From: Fidelibacterota bacterium
GTDB lineage: Bacteria; Fidelibacterota; UBA8477; JABMPR01
Length of the DNA: 64,000 nt
Assembly: GCA_016845065.1 (NCBI GenBank)
Contig: JAERTG010000142.1
Span: 1 to 64,000, forward strand
Direction: 5' to 3'
Shown here: one piece after another, positions 36,201-45,457 of the stretch
Numbering within the stretch: the first letter of the stretch is position 1
How the letters are laid out: each line of letters starts with the position of its first letter
Translations under genes and position numbers: made by a program
Notes under the pieces: generated by a model
Databases searched by the model: none
Told to the model about the DNA's origin: nothing
Seen by the model: only the letters and a program-made list of their open reading frames with translations

Positions 36201-39200
36201 TCAATGATTAAATTTGGCGCTCCGGTAACATTAAGGTGTACAGGTAGGTGAATTTCAGACTCATCGGGGTCATTATTTAATATGGTAAGAGATCCAGCAT
36301 AATCATCACCATATAAGCCACCAGCATTATAGGAAACTTCAATTTCCTCACTTTCCCCTGCTGGGATGGTACCGAATGTAGGTGACGTACTCATCCAGGG
36401 TATCCCTAGCTGAAAAGTAGCCAGGCCTTCATCTGGTGCAAAATCTTCACTCCCATTCCCATAAAGCACGATGGAAAAATCAATGACACCAGGGTTTTGG
36501 ATAAGCTCTATTGATGTGCCCAAAATGGCGGTCTCGCTGTCATCCTCGATTGCCAAGGTGGTTAAATCACCGATCTGGAAGAAATCATCTGTATCCTCAT
36601 ACCATTCAAAGACACCTGCCATATTGTTTTCTGGGAAGTTGATGAGCAGGATATCAATACCCAATAGGTCTTCATTAAATTCGAATCCTGTGAATGGGTT
36701 CATATCAACATCAATAAAAATATATAATAGAAGATCCTCAGACGACTCCCAGGGGTAATAGGTCTCAACCTTAAACAATAGTTCATCACCTTCAACACTA
36801 CCATAGACATACTGAATATCCTCAACAACCCACTGTTCATCGGGATCAGATACAAGCAACTCCCAGGAGTGCTCACGGGTGGTACGGTTGTAATAATCTT
36901 CGAATGGATCGGGTATAAAAGACAGTCCGCTTGGGTTGCCTGTATGAATAATTTGAGGGATGAGCCCCGTTTCCAGGCTGAAACTTATCCTCGAATGTTG
37001 ACTATTGTCATCTGATCCTTCTGAATGATCCTCTGGTCCTGATAAGGTTAATGGTTCAGGGTTTTGTCTTTCAGTGATACTGAAAATAAGGTCACTGCCT
37101 CCTGAATTATTGATGGTGAATGTTTCTAATGCAAGGTCCCCTGAGTAAAGTGCTTCACTCAAGGAGTCGACTGAAAGTGAAATTTCCGGCGGTATGAGTC
37201 CTACTCCTCTGAGAGTTAGGGTATCAGCAGGAAGCAGAGGATCGTTACTCATGAAGGAGAGGTTTGCTGTGTAGTTTGAGGCGACAACTGGAGTAAAGAA
37301 GATGCTCAGGGATTGACTTTCACCCGGCGCTATTTGAAAGGATGCCATATCCAGAATAAAAGCTGGATCATCCGTTATGCATTCACTGAGCTCAACTGGT
37401 GTCTCGCCTAGATTCCAGAATTGAAGTTCTAGTGTATCTGGATAATTGATGAATACTGTTCCAAAATCCAGGTCATCAGTCGTAGTCACAAGGGTAGAAC
37501 CCTCAAATGTTATCTGGTGATATTCTGTTTGCAGGGTATAAATTCCACCACCACCATCAGATACACACATATTGCCGTTCGCTCCAAATACACTCTTTGC
37601 GTGGCCACCCGTATCAAAGAATCCAATTTCCTGGGGATTGAAGGGATTTCCACAGTCAATTATCCTCAGTCCGGTCCATCCTGCTGCCATATATGCAAAT
37701 CTCCCGGAAGCGTGCACATCTCTGGCCTGGTATTCTCCTACGAAAAATGAACCCGTTAAGAAAGGGGATGAAGGATTACTAATATCGATGACCTTCAATA
37801 GACCAGGGTTTCGATCAGCAACGTAGGCATAGTTGCCAGCCACGTCAATTGATACTGCATAATCAATCGCCTCATAATTGCTAACCAGGTAGGGGTTATA
37901 CTGATCTGCTACATTTACAATCCAAAGGCCATCATGCCGTGTAACTAAATAGGCATAAGAGCCTCTCACATCAATTGAGACTGGACTATCTGTTAAATTG
38001 TCAATTGTCCCCATTACTACTGGAGCCAGCGGATTGGTAACATCAATAATCTGGAAATTTAAGTACCCACCTATGAATAATGTATTCCCAACACTATGAA
38101 CGGAAGAAATTCCACCGTTGTACCAGGTATTAACTATACCAGCTAGTTCAGGTATCCTTATATCGATGGTATGTAAATTCCCATTATCAGTTACATATAG
38201 ATAGTTTCCTGAACCATGAATAGCATAAGGATTGTCCATTTCGATAAAATTTATCAGGTCAGTCTCAACAGTATTCTGGATTTTGAAGACGCCGATACCT
38301 TTATTAACATACTGAACATAGGCGAAATCTCCAGATAAATAAACTTCATAGGCAAAACCGCCTGTAGGGTGGTCGGCAAACTGAACCAAGTTTGGAGAGC
38401 CACTGATGTTTAACATTTTCAAACCGTAGCGCGAATCAGGCAGATATAGTGTGTCACCCTTGATGTGAAAGGCCTCTGTGTGTGTGTGATCACTATCAAA
38501 TACGCCCATGGAGACAGGCGCGGTTAGATCGCTAACATCCAAAACCGTTAAACCGGCCCAGGCTGTAGAGACAAATGCATGATTATTATTTACTTCTATC
38601 CAGTGTGCTGACCCTAGAGTTTCAAAATATCCAAGCTCTGCGGGGTTCTCAGGATTGCTAGTATTTACGATTCGGATGCCAGAGGTAAATTCCGGTAGAT
38701 ATGCAATCGTATCAACTACATGGACATGCCAGGATCCATTCTCAGATGGAGAGTACCCCAATTCAACAGGATTAGCAGGATCTGAAACATCGAGTATAAA
38801 CAGACCACTTGTACTAGCCGTATAGGCAATGTCACCAACAACCTGTGTATATTCGAAAGCAGCTTCTATTTCAGATAGAAAGGTACTGGCAAGATTTATA
38901 TTTGTGGGATCTGTAACATTTATAATGCGGAGCCCCTGAAAATCATTGCCAAGATAGGCATAATCTCCAAACACGGATACATCCCAGCTCTGACCCTCAA
39001 ATACCAGTGAGTCTACAAGGGTCGGATTTGTTACATCGCTGATATCCACGACTTTTAAACCATCACTCCAATTCGCGATGTAAGCAAATGAGCTATCAAC
39101 AAATAATCCGCTAATTATACTTTCGGTAACAATCTGACCCACGGAATTCATCGTATGAACATCAAGAATCTCCATAACAGTACCATTTGCAATGCAGACA

Positions 39201-39358
39201 TAATCTCCATATGTGTATGCTGTTGTACAATATCCATATGGATATCTCCCTAAAAGATCCACGCCATTTGAATCATATTCAGCCAGGACATGGTTTGCAG
39301 TAACCAGCAGAAATAGCATAGCCATACCAATTTTTTGGAGATGATTGGATATCTTCAT
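33224..39358 (-). CDS. 2044-aa secreted protein: LVIVD-like repeats, choice-of-anchor-D-like domains, LamG-like domain, C-terminal sorting domain
   Basis: Repeated GDYAYxxxxxxGLRIINVTDPxxP units; LNVSNQLPVVVWNNGTADLLI; DNYALHFNGFDGIVEI...ISTWIYL; NPFNPVTTISYAVPEQ...QTIKMVYLK. Confidence 0.85.
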   Translation of the reverse strand: MKISNHLQKIGMAMLFLLVTANHVLAEYDSNGVDLLGRYPYGYCTTAYTYGDYVCIANGTVMEILDVHTMNSVGQIVTESIISGLFVDSSFAYIANWSDGLKVVDISDVTNPTLVDSLVFEGQSWDVSVFGDYAYLGNDFQGLRIINVTDPTNINLASTFLSEIEAAFEYTQVVGDIAYTASTSGLFILDVSDPANPVELGYSPSENGSWHVHVVDTIAYLPEFTSGIRIVNTSNPENPAELGYFETLGSAHWIEVNNNHAFVSTAWAGLTVLDVSDLTAPVSMGVFDSDHTHTEAFHIKGDTLYLPDSRYGLKMLNISGSPNLVQFADHPTGGFAYEVYLSGDFAYVQYVNKGIGVFKIQNTVETDLINFIEMDNPYAIHGSGNYLYVTDNGNLHTIDIRIPELAGIVNTWYNGGISSVHSVGNTLFIGGYLNFQIIDVTNPLAPVVMGTIDNLTDSPVSIDVRGSYAYLVTRHDGLWIVNVADQYNPYLVSNYEAIDYAVSIDVAGNYAYVADRNPGLLKVIDISNPSSPFLTGSFFVGEYQARDVHASGRFAYMAAGWTGLRIIDCGNPFNPQEIGFFDTGGHAKSVFGANGNMCVSDGGGGIYTLQTEYHQITFEGSTLVTTTDDLDFGTVFINYPDTLELQFWNLGETPVELSECITDDPAFILDMASFQIAPGESQSLSIFFTPVVASNYTANLSFMSNDPLLPADTLTLRGVGLIPPEISLSVDSLSEALYSGDLALETFTINNSGGSDLIFSITERQNPEPLTLSGPEDHSEGSDDNSQHSRISFSLETGLIPQIIHTGNPSGLSFIPDPFEDYYNRTTREHSWELLVSDPDEQWVVEDIQYVYGSVEGDELLFKVETYYPWESSEDLLLYIFIDVDMNPFTGFEFNEDLLGIDILLINFPENNMAGVFEWYEDTDDFFQIGDLTTLAIEDDSETAILGTSIELIQNPGVIDFSIVLYGNGSEDFAPDEGLATFQLGIPWMSTSPTFGTIPAGESEEIEVSYNAGGLYGDDYAGSLTILNNDPDESEIHLPVHLNVTGAPNLIIENDTIDFGETFLNVSNQLPVVVWNNGTADLLITSATATPDEFSVSPAYAGVDPTESDTFMVSFTPLSLGDHTGSMILDSNDPNETTHMIVLEGTGVEPPVFTCDPDLFYVELLTNSTEMHVLTISNSGGSTLYWSTELDGIGVGEVTFTKADYVDWSLAENQDRITDNVWITRADQQGIFNAKLENSYDNESPEDTEWSYGLSADLEPFNYQNWRDAVYPPTSMVGQPLSLHLISEDKYFDLVFHSWTSRGGGGFSYTRTDVEPNWMFLSDESGVVPIDSTTNINLNFDASNMYGGDYYGNLIMRTNDPFEAVVNIPMHLNITGVPDIEIELAVYDETSTMSWTDSYATTNHEFLTQYPAIDDGTITVGVVGDFNAMHEYADIFIDDELLGTINPVTVQFSSQEYLLPAGDLNQYLADGIVSVRVVNSEGVGVSDEGNYHQVTLAYSGAQDSLDFREVFIGEVDTLNILIKNTGTDSLTVSSMNVDNNAFVLSTYNQRLNANESELVEITFHPNDVANYTGLVTLNSDDPDEEIIEIRVAGRGVEPPIMNVSPDSLFAELTNNDTVTQYLTISNSGASDLDFDISIDYLGSQESGDNYALHFNGFDGIVEIFDNGGSLNPINGITISTWIYLSEDTDCDENNNWRSILHKGGTCCVSQGYDILMEDDRSISWDVGTAGNAMRYASNQGLPIGEWTFLTCTYDAQTSEAKIFFNGQEISGSHGIGEFGSGSMVPSSSSLLINNAAYEYCPYFGRGGFPGIYDEVRIWDYARDESDIQSKMYVALDGDEPGLAGYWSFNEGTGQEVFDLSPNDNMGYLYGGSIRVPSSAPIKRWVMVPDRSGTISAGSNLAVEVQFNGLGSISEIYTAELTVDSNDPVNSSFTLPVTLDLEVVAADNEVALPTEFALHQNYPNPFNPVTTISYAVPEQSKISLTVFDIRGQEVINLLNKENPPGNYEIYWNGQDQSGFQVSTGLYFARLESGEFSQTIKMVYLK

Positions 39359-39598
39359 GTAGGGCCCCCTTTGTGATTAAAGCATTTCTCTAAATGATTC
39401 AAATCGGAGCTGGAGAATCAGCCTTGATACTGTGAGGTAACTGAAAACGAAGTGCCAAAAATATAATCAATTAATGCCTTTTGACAAATATTGTATCCCC
39501 GACTGTACCGTGTCACTATAACTGTATTCGAGTTGAATCATTTCCGATTGTGGGTGCATTGTTGCCCCTAAATTTACTTCAGGATATTTGGTGGGAAT

Positions 39599-39639
39599 AT
39601 CACAGATGGAACCAATCCTTGCACGGAGGGAACATTTGG
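39599..39639 (-). repeat. 40-bp upstream element, copy 1
   Basis: atcacagatggaaccaatccttgcacggagggaacatttgg; near-identical at 42352 and 56635. Confidence 0.85.
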
Positions 39640-39655
39640 ACCGAATCCTCCTTTT

Positions 39656-40738
39656 TTAGACTGCTTTTAATTCGTAAAGAGGCTCCCCTTCGGCAAATGT
39701 TGACTTGAATCTACCCTTCATGCGTCTGTCAATGATTGAAGGATCAACTTCAATAAACTCACACCTGGCTTTATTCCCCTGCGATTCTCTATAGATCTGA
39801 TCTGAGATGAGGGCTACACTCCTATCCAGTTCAGGATGTGCAGACCTACAAAGTGATTCAATGAGAGCCGCCTTGTTGATCTGATCCCCGTAGATGCAGG
39901 ATCTAAAAATGTAAACATCGGCAATGTGAGCCCCCAGAGCCATGGGAGTCGGGTAGCCTGTATCTATTATGTATTCATCCCATTGCTCCATGATAGCTAA
40001 AATTCCATGGATTGCAGCCTTCGCCGCTGGAAAGGTCATAAAATGGGCATCCCCAATGGTGGCTCGGATGGTTCCTCCATTGGAATCACAGGCATACCTG
40101 GCAATTTCCTCCATCTTCCCTATGAGATTTTCTACATCGTCTATGGTGAATTTATCCTTGAATGAACTGAAGGATCGCAGATCAGTGAACACAACAGCTT
40201 GTTCCTTGATGATTCGGGTTTTATGCCGCTGATCGATGCGATAAATACTTTCTGTATCACTTATCCCCTTCAGCTCAACATCCCTGACATATGAATTCCC
40301 AATTTCGGCTTTGTTCAGAACCAACCAGGCAGCATGACTGAGATATATTTCATTTGGCGGGGTAATGGATTCAATTCGAGCCGCCAGATTGACGGCATCA
40401 CCAAAAATGTCACCTTCCTGGTGAAGGATATCACCAATCGTTATTGCGATTCGAATACTAAGGGTTTCCGTATCGGATAAACCAGCTTGTTCAACTCTGA
40501 ATTCCTGTTGAATCTCAACGGCAGAGATGGCCGCAATAGTAACGCTTGGAAAAATGATCCAGAATGAATCCCCTTCCCCCTTGACTGTCTTACCATTGTT
40601 ATTGGAAACAACTTTTGATATTAAGTCCTTTTGAATTCTGAGAAGATCGCTTAAATCAGCCTGGGAAGCCGTTGATACTCGACCTGTAAAATTCACTAGA
40701 TCTGTCTTCATTATTACCGTAGACTGCAGATTATTCAT
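39656..40738 (-). CDS. Class III nucleotidyl cyclase-type protein with two tandem cyclase homology domains
   Basis: Domain 1: MKTDLVNFTG...GEGDSFWIIFP...GDIFGDAVNLAARIESI. Domain 2: AVVFTDLRSFSSF...IGDAHFMTFP...GDQINKAALIESL. Confidence 0.8.
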   Translation of the reverse strand: MNNLQSTVIMKTDLVNFTGRVSTASQADLSDLLRIQKDLISKVVSNNNGKTVKGEGDSFWIIFPSVTIAAISAVEIQQEFRVEQAGLSDTETLSIRIAITIGDILHQEGDIFGDAVNLAARIESITPPNEIYLSHAAWLVLNKAEIGNSYVRDVELKGISDTESIYRIDQRHKTRIIKEQAVVFTDLRSFSSFKDKFTIDDVENLIGKMEEIARYACDSNGGTIRATIGDAHFMTFPAAKAAIHGILAIMEQWDEYIIDTGYPTPMALGAHIADVYIFRSCIYGDQINKAALIESLCRSAHPELDRSVALISDQIYRESQGNKARCEFIEVDPSIIDRRMKGRFKSTFAEGEPLYELKAV

Positions 40739-40878
40739 AAAAAACCCCCGCTTTTTTTGAAGTGGCGACCAAGGAGCTTGAGTTAGAGATAATTCTGAAT
40801 CTGTACGAGTATGGAATTGCGATGAAATTAGGTCACACCATAGAACTATCCAAGAAAATCGGGGAGTGCCAGGATACC

Positions 40879-40914
40879 AAAAAAAAAAGCCCGAGACAAT
40901 CGTCAGGGGCTTTT
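40879..40914. terminator. Likely bidirectional rho-independent terminator
   Basis: aaaaaaaaagccc-gagacaatcgtca-ggggctttt. Confidence 0.65.
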
Positions 40915-40938
40915 ATGAAATCCTTTAGTTAACTTGAG

Positions 40939-42306
40939 CTATTTGAGATAAACCATCTTGATGGTTTGGCTGAACTCCCTGGCCTCAAGACGTGCAAAAT
41001 ACACCCCTGTACTTACTGGATTGCCAGATTCATTCAGACCGTTCCACAGTACTTCATAGTTTCCTGGTGGTTTTTCTTTGTTGAGGAGCTTCATCACTTC
41101 CTCACCGCGAATATCGAACACAGTCAGAGTGATTTTTGATTGTTCTGGTACAGAATATCCGATGGTTGTTACTGGATTGAAGGGGTTAGGGTAGTTTTGT
41201 AATAACGAATACCTCACTGGTACAGCGGTGAGGTCTTCAACCACTACCATACCAAATTCGTATGCCCCCATATCTGGAGCTACGCCATCGTATTCGCCTG
41301 GAGGGATGTCAATCAGCGTATCATCTTCCCAAACAAAAAATGCCGTACCAGCATCTATGCAGACGGAACCATTTGATAGCCGATAGATACCTTCCTCCTC
41401 TGCGAATCCAGGATCAAGAGTCAGATTACCTTCCAGGTCATTTACAGTATCAACCGAAACAATATTATCGACAAGCGTGTAAGCATAAGTGACTGTTCCC
41501 AACTGAAAAATTGACAAATGATCCTCATGCTGAATCGAATTAACTATTTCTAACAGTGAACCACGACTGGAACCTTGTATAGACGCAACATAGGGGCCAC
41601 CCATCCACGATGAGTATGTATTATTATCAGCTATTGTTGTGGAAGTTATCTGTAATTGTGTACTGTCGCAAAAAATGGCAGTTCCAGAGCCACGTTCATC
41701 GCTTCCGATATCTCTACAATCATTCTCTACAATTAGACATCTATTGATTGCTCCATTTGCTCCATTTCCAAAATAGATACCCCCGCCATTGTTGACAGAC
41801 CTGTTTCCGCGAATTACTACATCATGAAGAGCAATCGCAGCGTTTTCTTCACAATAAATACCACCACCATTATCTGTGCTGACATTGTATTGGATGGCAC
41901 AATGTGAGAAAGAGACTCTCGAGCCGGGTCCACAGTATATACCACCTCCGTTGATTGTTGAAAAGCCATCCCTTATCGTGAGGCCAATTATTTCAACATG
42001 CTTATCCGAATCATTTTCAATAGTTATGATGGGTTCGTCATAAAAGCCAGTCAACTGTGTCAACCACTGCACATCATCCCCGAATATTCTCTCTGATCCC
42101 AATACTAGGCTTTTATCCTGAATTAATATATTCCCTATATGACTACCTGTACCGAGGAGTATCGTATCACCATCCACTGCGGTCTCAATCCCGTCCTGGA
42201 TTGTTGGCCAATCCTCGGGAATGCGGATTATCGTCGCAAAAAGTGATGTTACCCCAAGTAGAAATAATACGATGATTCGCTTCATAGATCCTCCCCTTGA
42301 ACTCAC
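40939..42306 (-). CDS. Secreted right-handed parallel beta-helix protein with C-terminal sorting domain (start probably 42285)
   Basis: IRIPEDWPTIQDGIETAVDGDTILLG, NNGGGIYFGNGA; NPFNPVTTIGYSVPEQ...QTIKMVYLK. Confidence 0.85.
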   Translation of the reverse strand: MSSRGGSMKRIIVLFLLGVTSLFATIIRIPEDWPTIQDGIETAVDGDTILLGTGSHIGNILIQDKSLVLGSERIFGDDVQWLTQLTGFYDEPIITIENDSDKHVEIIGLTIRDGFSTINGGGIYCGPGSRVSFSHCAIQYNVSTDNGGGIYCEENAAIALHDVVIRGNRSVNNGGGIYFGNGANGAINRCLIVENDCRDIGSDERGSGTAIFCDSTQLQITSTTIADNNTYSSWMGGPYVASIQGSSRGSLLEIVNSIQHEDHLSIFQLGTVTYAYTLVDNIVSVDTVNDLEGNLTLDPGFAEEEGIYRLSNGSVCIDAGTAFFVWEDDTLIDIPPGEYDGVAPDMGAYEFGMVVVEDLTAVPVRYSLLQNYPNPFNPVTTIGYSVPEQSKITLTVFDIRGEEVMKLLNKEKPPGNYEVLWNGLNESGNPVSTGVYFARLEAREFSQTIKMVYLK

Positions 42307-42351
42307 GAATATGTTTAGTCATAAATTAAGAGTTTGGATGGAGTTCGACTA

Positions 42352-42391
42352 TCACAGATGGAACCAATCCTTGCACGGAGGGAACATTTGG
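42352..42391 (-). repeat. 40-bp upstream element, copy 2
   Basis: tcacagatggaaccaatccttgcacggagggaacatttgg. Confidence 0.85.
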
Positions 42392-42438
42392 GCGAAAACG
42401 ACCGGATTGTGAGTCTTAATTGCCGGAACCCTACATAG

Positions 42439-42468
42439 AAAAAAGCCCCAGACATAGTCTGAGGCTTG
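42439..42468 (-). terminator. Rho-independent terminator, near-identical to the one at 33170-33196
   Basis: aaaaaaGCCcCAGACataGTCTGaGGCttgatg. Confidence 0.75.
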
Positions 42469-42493
42469 ATGCTTATTGATTTATGTTTTTAAG

Positions 42494-45232
42494 CTATTTC
42501 AGGTAGACCATTTTTATAGTTTGTGTGAAATCACCTGCTTCCAGACGGGCAAAGTACAATCCTGTACTCACTTGATAACCTGATTGATCCAGACCATTCC
42601 ATTGAACCTGATAACGTCCGGATGTTTGCTCGCCATTGGTAATACTGGCGACTTCTCGACCAGATATATCATACACTTTCAAGGATACGTCTACCCCAGC
42701 TGGTATTGTGTAGTGAATGGTTATGCTTGGATTAAAAGGATTGGGATAGAAATCGCTAATTCCAGCTTGTAGGGGCTTGGGCACATTTTCGGGGTCAACA
42801 CCTACATAATCCACTTCAAACCAAGTCAGGAATCTTGACATTAAGTCTGCCCGGGCTTCCCAGGCATCACCTTCAAGTGGTGCCAGTGCTTCAAATCCAA
42901 AGGCCATAAAGATAGTTTTATACCCATTTTGAATTGTCGTGGTACCAGCTGTTTGATACCCTGATAAGGGATATTGAAATAATGAATGACTGTGTGACAG
43001 GGAAGTCACTAGATCAGGACTGGTCTGATTTTCAGCCCCAAAATAACTATTGGCTATGTATTGATCTTCCGCACTCATGATTTCATGTTGTGGATCACCA
43101 AAAACATAGATGAGATTGTCCAGCGATTCAGAATAAACCGCTCCACAATATTCACTGAGAAAAGCTGCCTGAGCCTCATCCCCATCAGCCAGGTCCTGTC
43201 CGGATAGCAACAATCTGCCTCCTGCATCCTGATAGCTGGTCAGCAGGTCTATAACCGCTTGGTTCAATGGTGTTTCCGTATTTCCGGTGTACCATACAAC
43301 TTGTGGCTTGGCCAATAACCACTCCTCCTGAGGTAAACCATCTCTGGCTATATCCCAAACTGCGTATACAAGATCATTGTCCTGTATTGCCCGAAGATAG
43401 TATTCCTGGACATCTGCATCACCTGATATAGCACCATCAGCATCAATCAAAGCTACTTGAGGATCTCCAATGACTATCTCAAATGCTAAGGTATCTATGG
43501 TTCCTGATGTGGTGTTGCTCACTGCAATCCTGAGATTCGTCGTACCCTTCTCAAAGGTTGAAGCCAGCGTAAAATCCAGGGATGAATTGGCGAGAGCAGA
43601 TGTGTTGGTGGGAATATCATCAAAACTGATCTCCGAGTTGGTAAACGTAAATACCGGGTTATCAGGTATTAGGGTGGCTGATATTCCTGTTGTCAATACC
43701 CCATAATTCACCAGCTCCAACCAAATCTGGCCACTTTCGTCAGGTGAAAGGAAACCATCATCATTCTCATCTGTATAGGTCATATCGGCTATATACAGAT
43801 GGGGAAATGCCTCGGTTACTTCGATGGAAGCAGACATAATGGAGTCGGAATCAGAAATATTAAAAATAGCAACCTGCGAGTTTTGCCCAGCATCACTCAT
43901 GGAGGATGGATAGGTCTCGAAATCGAAAAGGCGGTTGCCACTTGTTCCAGGCCAGGGATGTCCGGCAGTGGTACCACCACCAAAACCACTGGCTGGTTCA
44001 ACATCAACTAATCGATTCTCTTCATCGCTATTGCTCCACCTGGTGTTATTGATGTGATAAACCATAAGACCAGTACCTGCAAGATATTGATCTGTACCCA
44101 GGACCTGGCGATTTTCAACGAGAAAATACTCACGAGCTACAGTAGAATCCTGGCTAAAACCCCCATGATTTAGAAAACTCAGCTCACCGTTGGTCCACAA
44201 CTTTAGGACATGTCCAGTTCCTACGACTGGAGGTATTAAAATACCATCCATATTGGTATCTGGAACAACAGGTATAACCCATCCCATCATTTCCTTGCAC
44301 CAGGCGGACATATGAGCTGGGCTACTCGGAGAGGTCCAGGACCCACCTGACATGAGACACCAATTCCCTATTCCATCCGAACTACCATCTGTATCATAGA
44401 GGTCAGGGAGTCCAAGTGCATGACCAAATTCATGGGAGAACACACCAATTTCAATCAAGTCCCCCGTTCCATTTTCAGCAGGCTGTATAATATAATTGTT
44501 AACCGTTATGGGATTTCCATTGGCTCCAATATCATTGGTTTCATAGGCTTGACCTGTACCAGAGGCACCTGAATAAGACCAACTATGAGACCAGATACGA
44601 TTATCCACACCTCCATCTTCAGCACCTATACCGGAATGAACAAAAAATACTGCATCTACCTCGCCATCATCATCACCAGAATTGGGAATTCCATCATCAC
44701 CATCATTATCGTATTGTGTGAAATCTATCTCAATATCAGAAGCATCAAGTGACTCCTGCAGAAAATCACCGACTCCACCATCCCACCCATTATCAACTCC
44801 TCCGTAGTGATGGCCTGTCTGACTGAGCTCATACCAACCATATACTGAACCAGAAACATGAAATTGACCCAGTGACATTTCCTCGTAGTGTTCAGTCATG
44901 GTAATGCTGGGCCAGGGTCCATCAAAAAGTTCTCGTTGAAGCAAATTACCAGCATTGGCATCATCATCATAATCAGAATATGAACCCATGATAACGGGAA
45001 AACTCGCATAGACATCTTCTCTCAGATCTCGGGTACCGTTTACCTCATGCTGGATATTGGCATCTCTAATGCGACGCATCTTGGCGGCTAAACCACCTTC
45101 ATTGTAAGTTTCAGCCATGATTGTTGCTTGCTGAATGACTCCCTGTGGAGGGATCACGCCTGGTTTTGGTGGAGCAATGGCCATGACAGTGCTTATTCCC
45201 ACAATACCAATTAGATTCAATTTTTTAAACAT
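42494..45232 (-). CDS. M6-type (immune-inhibitor-A-like) secreted metalloprotease with C-terminal sorting domain
   Basis: FSHEFGHALGLPDLYDTDGSSDGIGNWCLMSGG; NPFNPSITIHYTIPAG...QTIKMVYLK. Confidence 0.88.
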   Translation of the reverse strand: MFKKLNLIGIVGISTVMAIAPPKPGVIPPQGVIQQATIMAETYNEGGLAAKMRRIRDANIQHEVNGTRDLREDVYASFPVIMGSYSDYDDDANAGNLLQRELFDGPWPSITMTEHYEEMSLGQFHVSGSVYGWYELSQTGHHYGGVDNGWDGGVGDFLQESLDASDIEIDFTQYDNDGDDGIPNSGDDDGEVDAVFFVHSGIGAEDGGVDNRIWSHSWSYSGASGTGQAYETNDIGANGNPITVNNYIIQPAENGTGDLIEIGVFSHEFGHALGLPDLYDTDGSSDGIGNWCLMSGGSWTSPSSPAHMSAWCKEMMGWVIPVVPDTNMDGILIPPVVGTGHVLKLWTNGELSFLNHGGFSQDSTVAREYFLVENRQVLGTDQYLAGTGLMVYHINNTRWSNSDEENRLVDVEPASGFGGGTTAGHPWPGTSGNRLFDFETYPSSMSDAGQNSQVAIFNISDSDSIMSASIEVTEAFPHLYIADMTYTDENDDGFLSPDESGQIWLELVNYGVLTTGISATLIPDNPVFTFTNSEISFDDIPTNTSALANSSLDFTLASTFEKGTTNLRIAVSNTTSGTIDTLAFEIVIGDPQVALIDADGAISGDADVQEYYLRAIQDNDLVYAVWDIARDGLPQEEWLLAKPQVVWYTGNTETPLNQAVIDLLTSYQDAGGRLLLSGQDLADGDEAQAAFLSEYCGAVYSESLDNLIYVFGDPQHEIMSAEDQYIANSYFGAENQTSPDLVTSLSHSHSLFQYPLSGYQTAGTTTIQNGYKTIFMAFGFEALAPLEGDAWEARADLMSRFLTWFEVDYVGVDPENVPKPLQAGISDFYPNPFNPSITIHYTIPAGVDVSLKVYDISGREVASITNGEQTSGRYQVQWNGLDQSGYQVSTGLYFARLEAGDFTQTIKMVYLK

Positions 45233-45401
45233 ATAGGCCTTCTCGATTGAATGTCAATTTGGATCACTATTTTTTTTGCAATAGCAATAAGGATGATTTA
45301 TCTCATCAAATCTAGTCCCAGCTTATCAGTTTCAAAGATTTCAATATTTACAAGAAGATTTCATTACGATATTTCTAGATCCTTGCTTTTTACCCTACCC
45401 C

Positions 45402-45433
45402 TTAAAAAAGCCCCAGGCCAACACCCAGGGCTT
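45402..45433. terminator. Rho-independent terminator
   Basis: aaaaaaGCCCcaggccaacacccaGGGCtttcctt. Confidence 0.6.
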
Positions 45434-45457
45434 TCCTTGTTTGGAGTGATTCGATTA

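Noticed and set aside
39481-42412. Small plus-strand ORFs 39481..39708 and 42221..42412 both encode HRWNQSLHGGNIW
   Set aside because: The shared peptide is only the translation of the 40-bp upstream repeat; no other similarity or coding signal.
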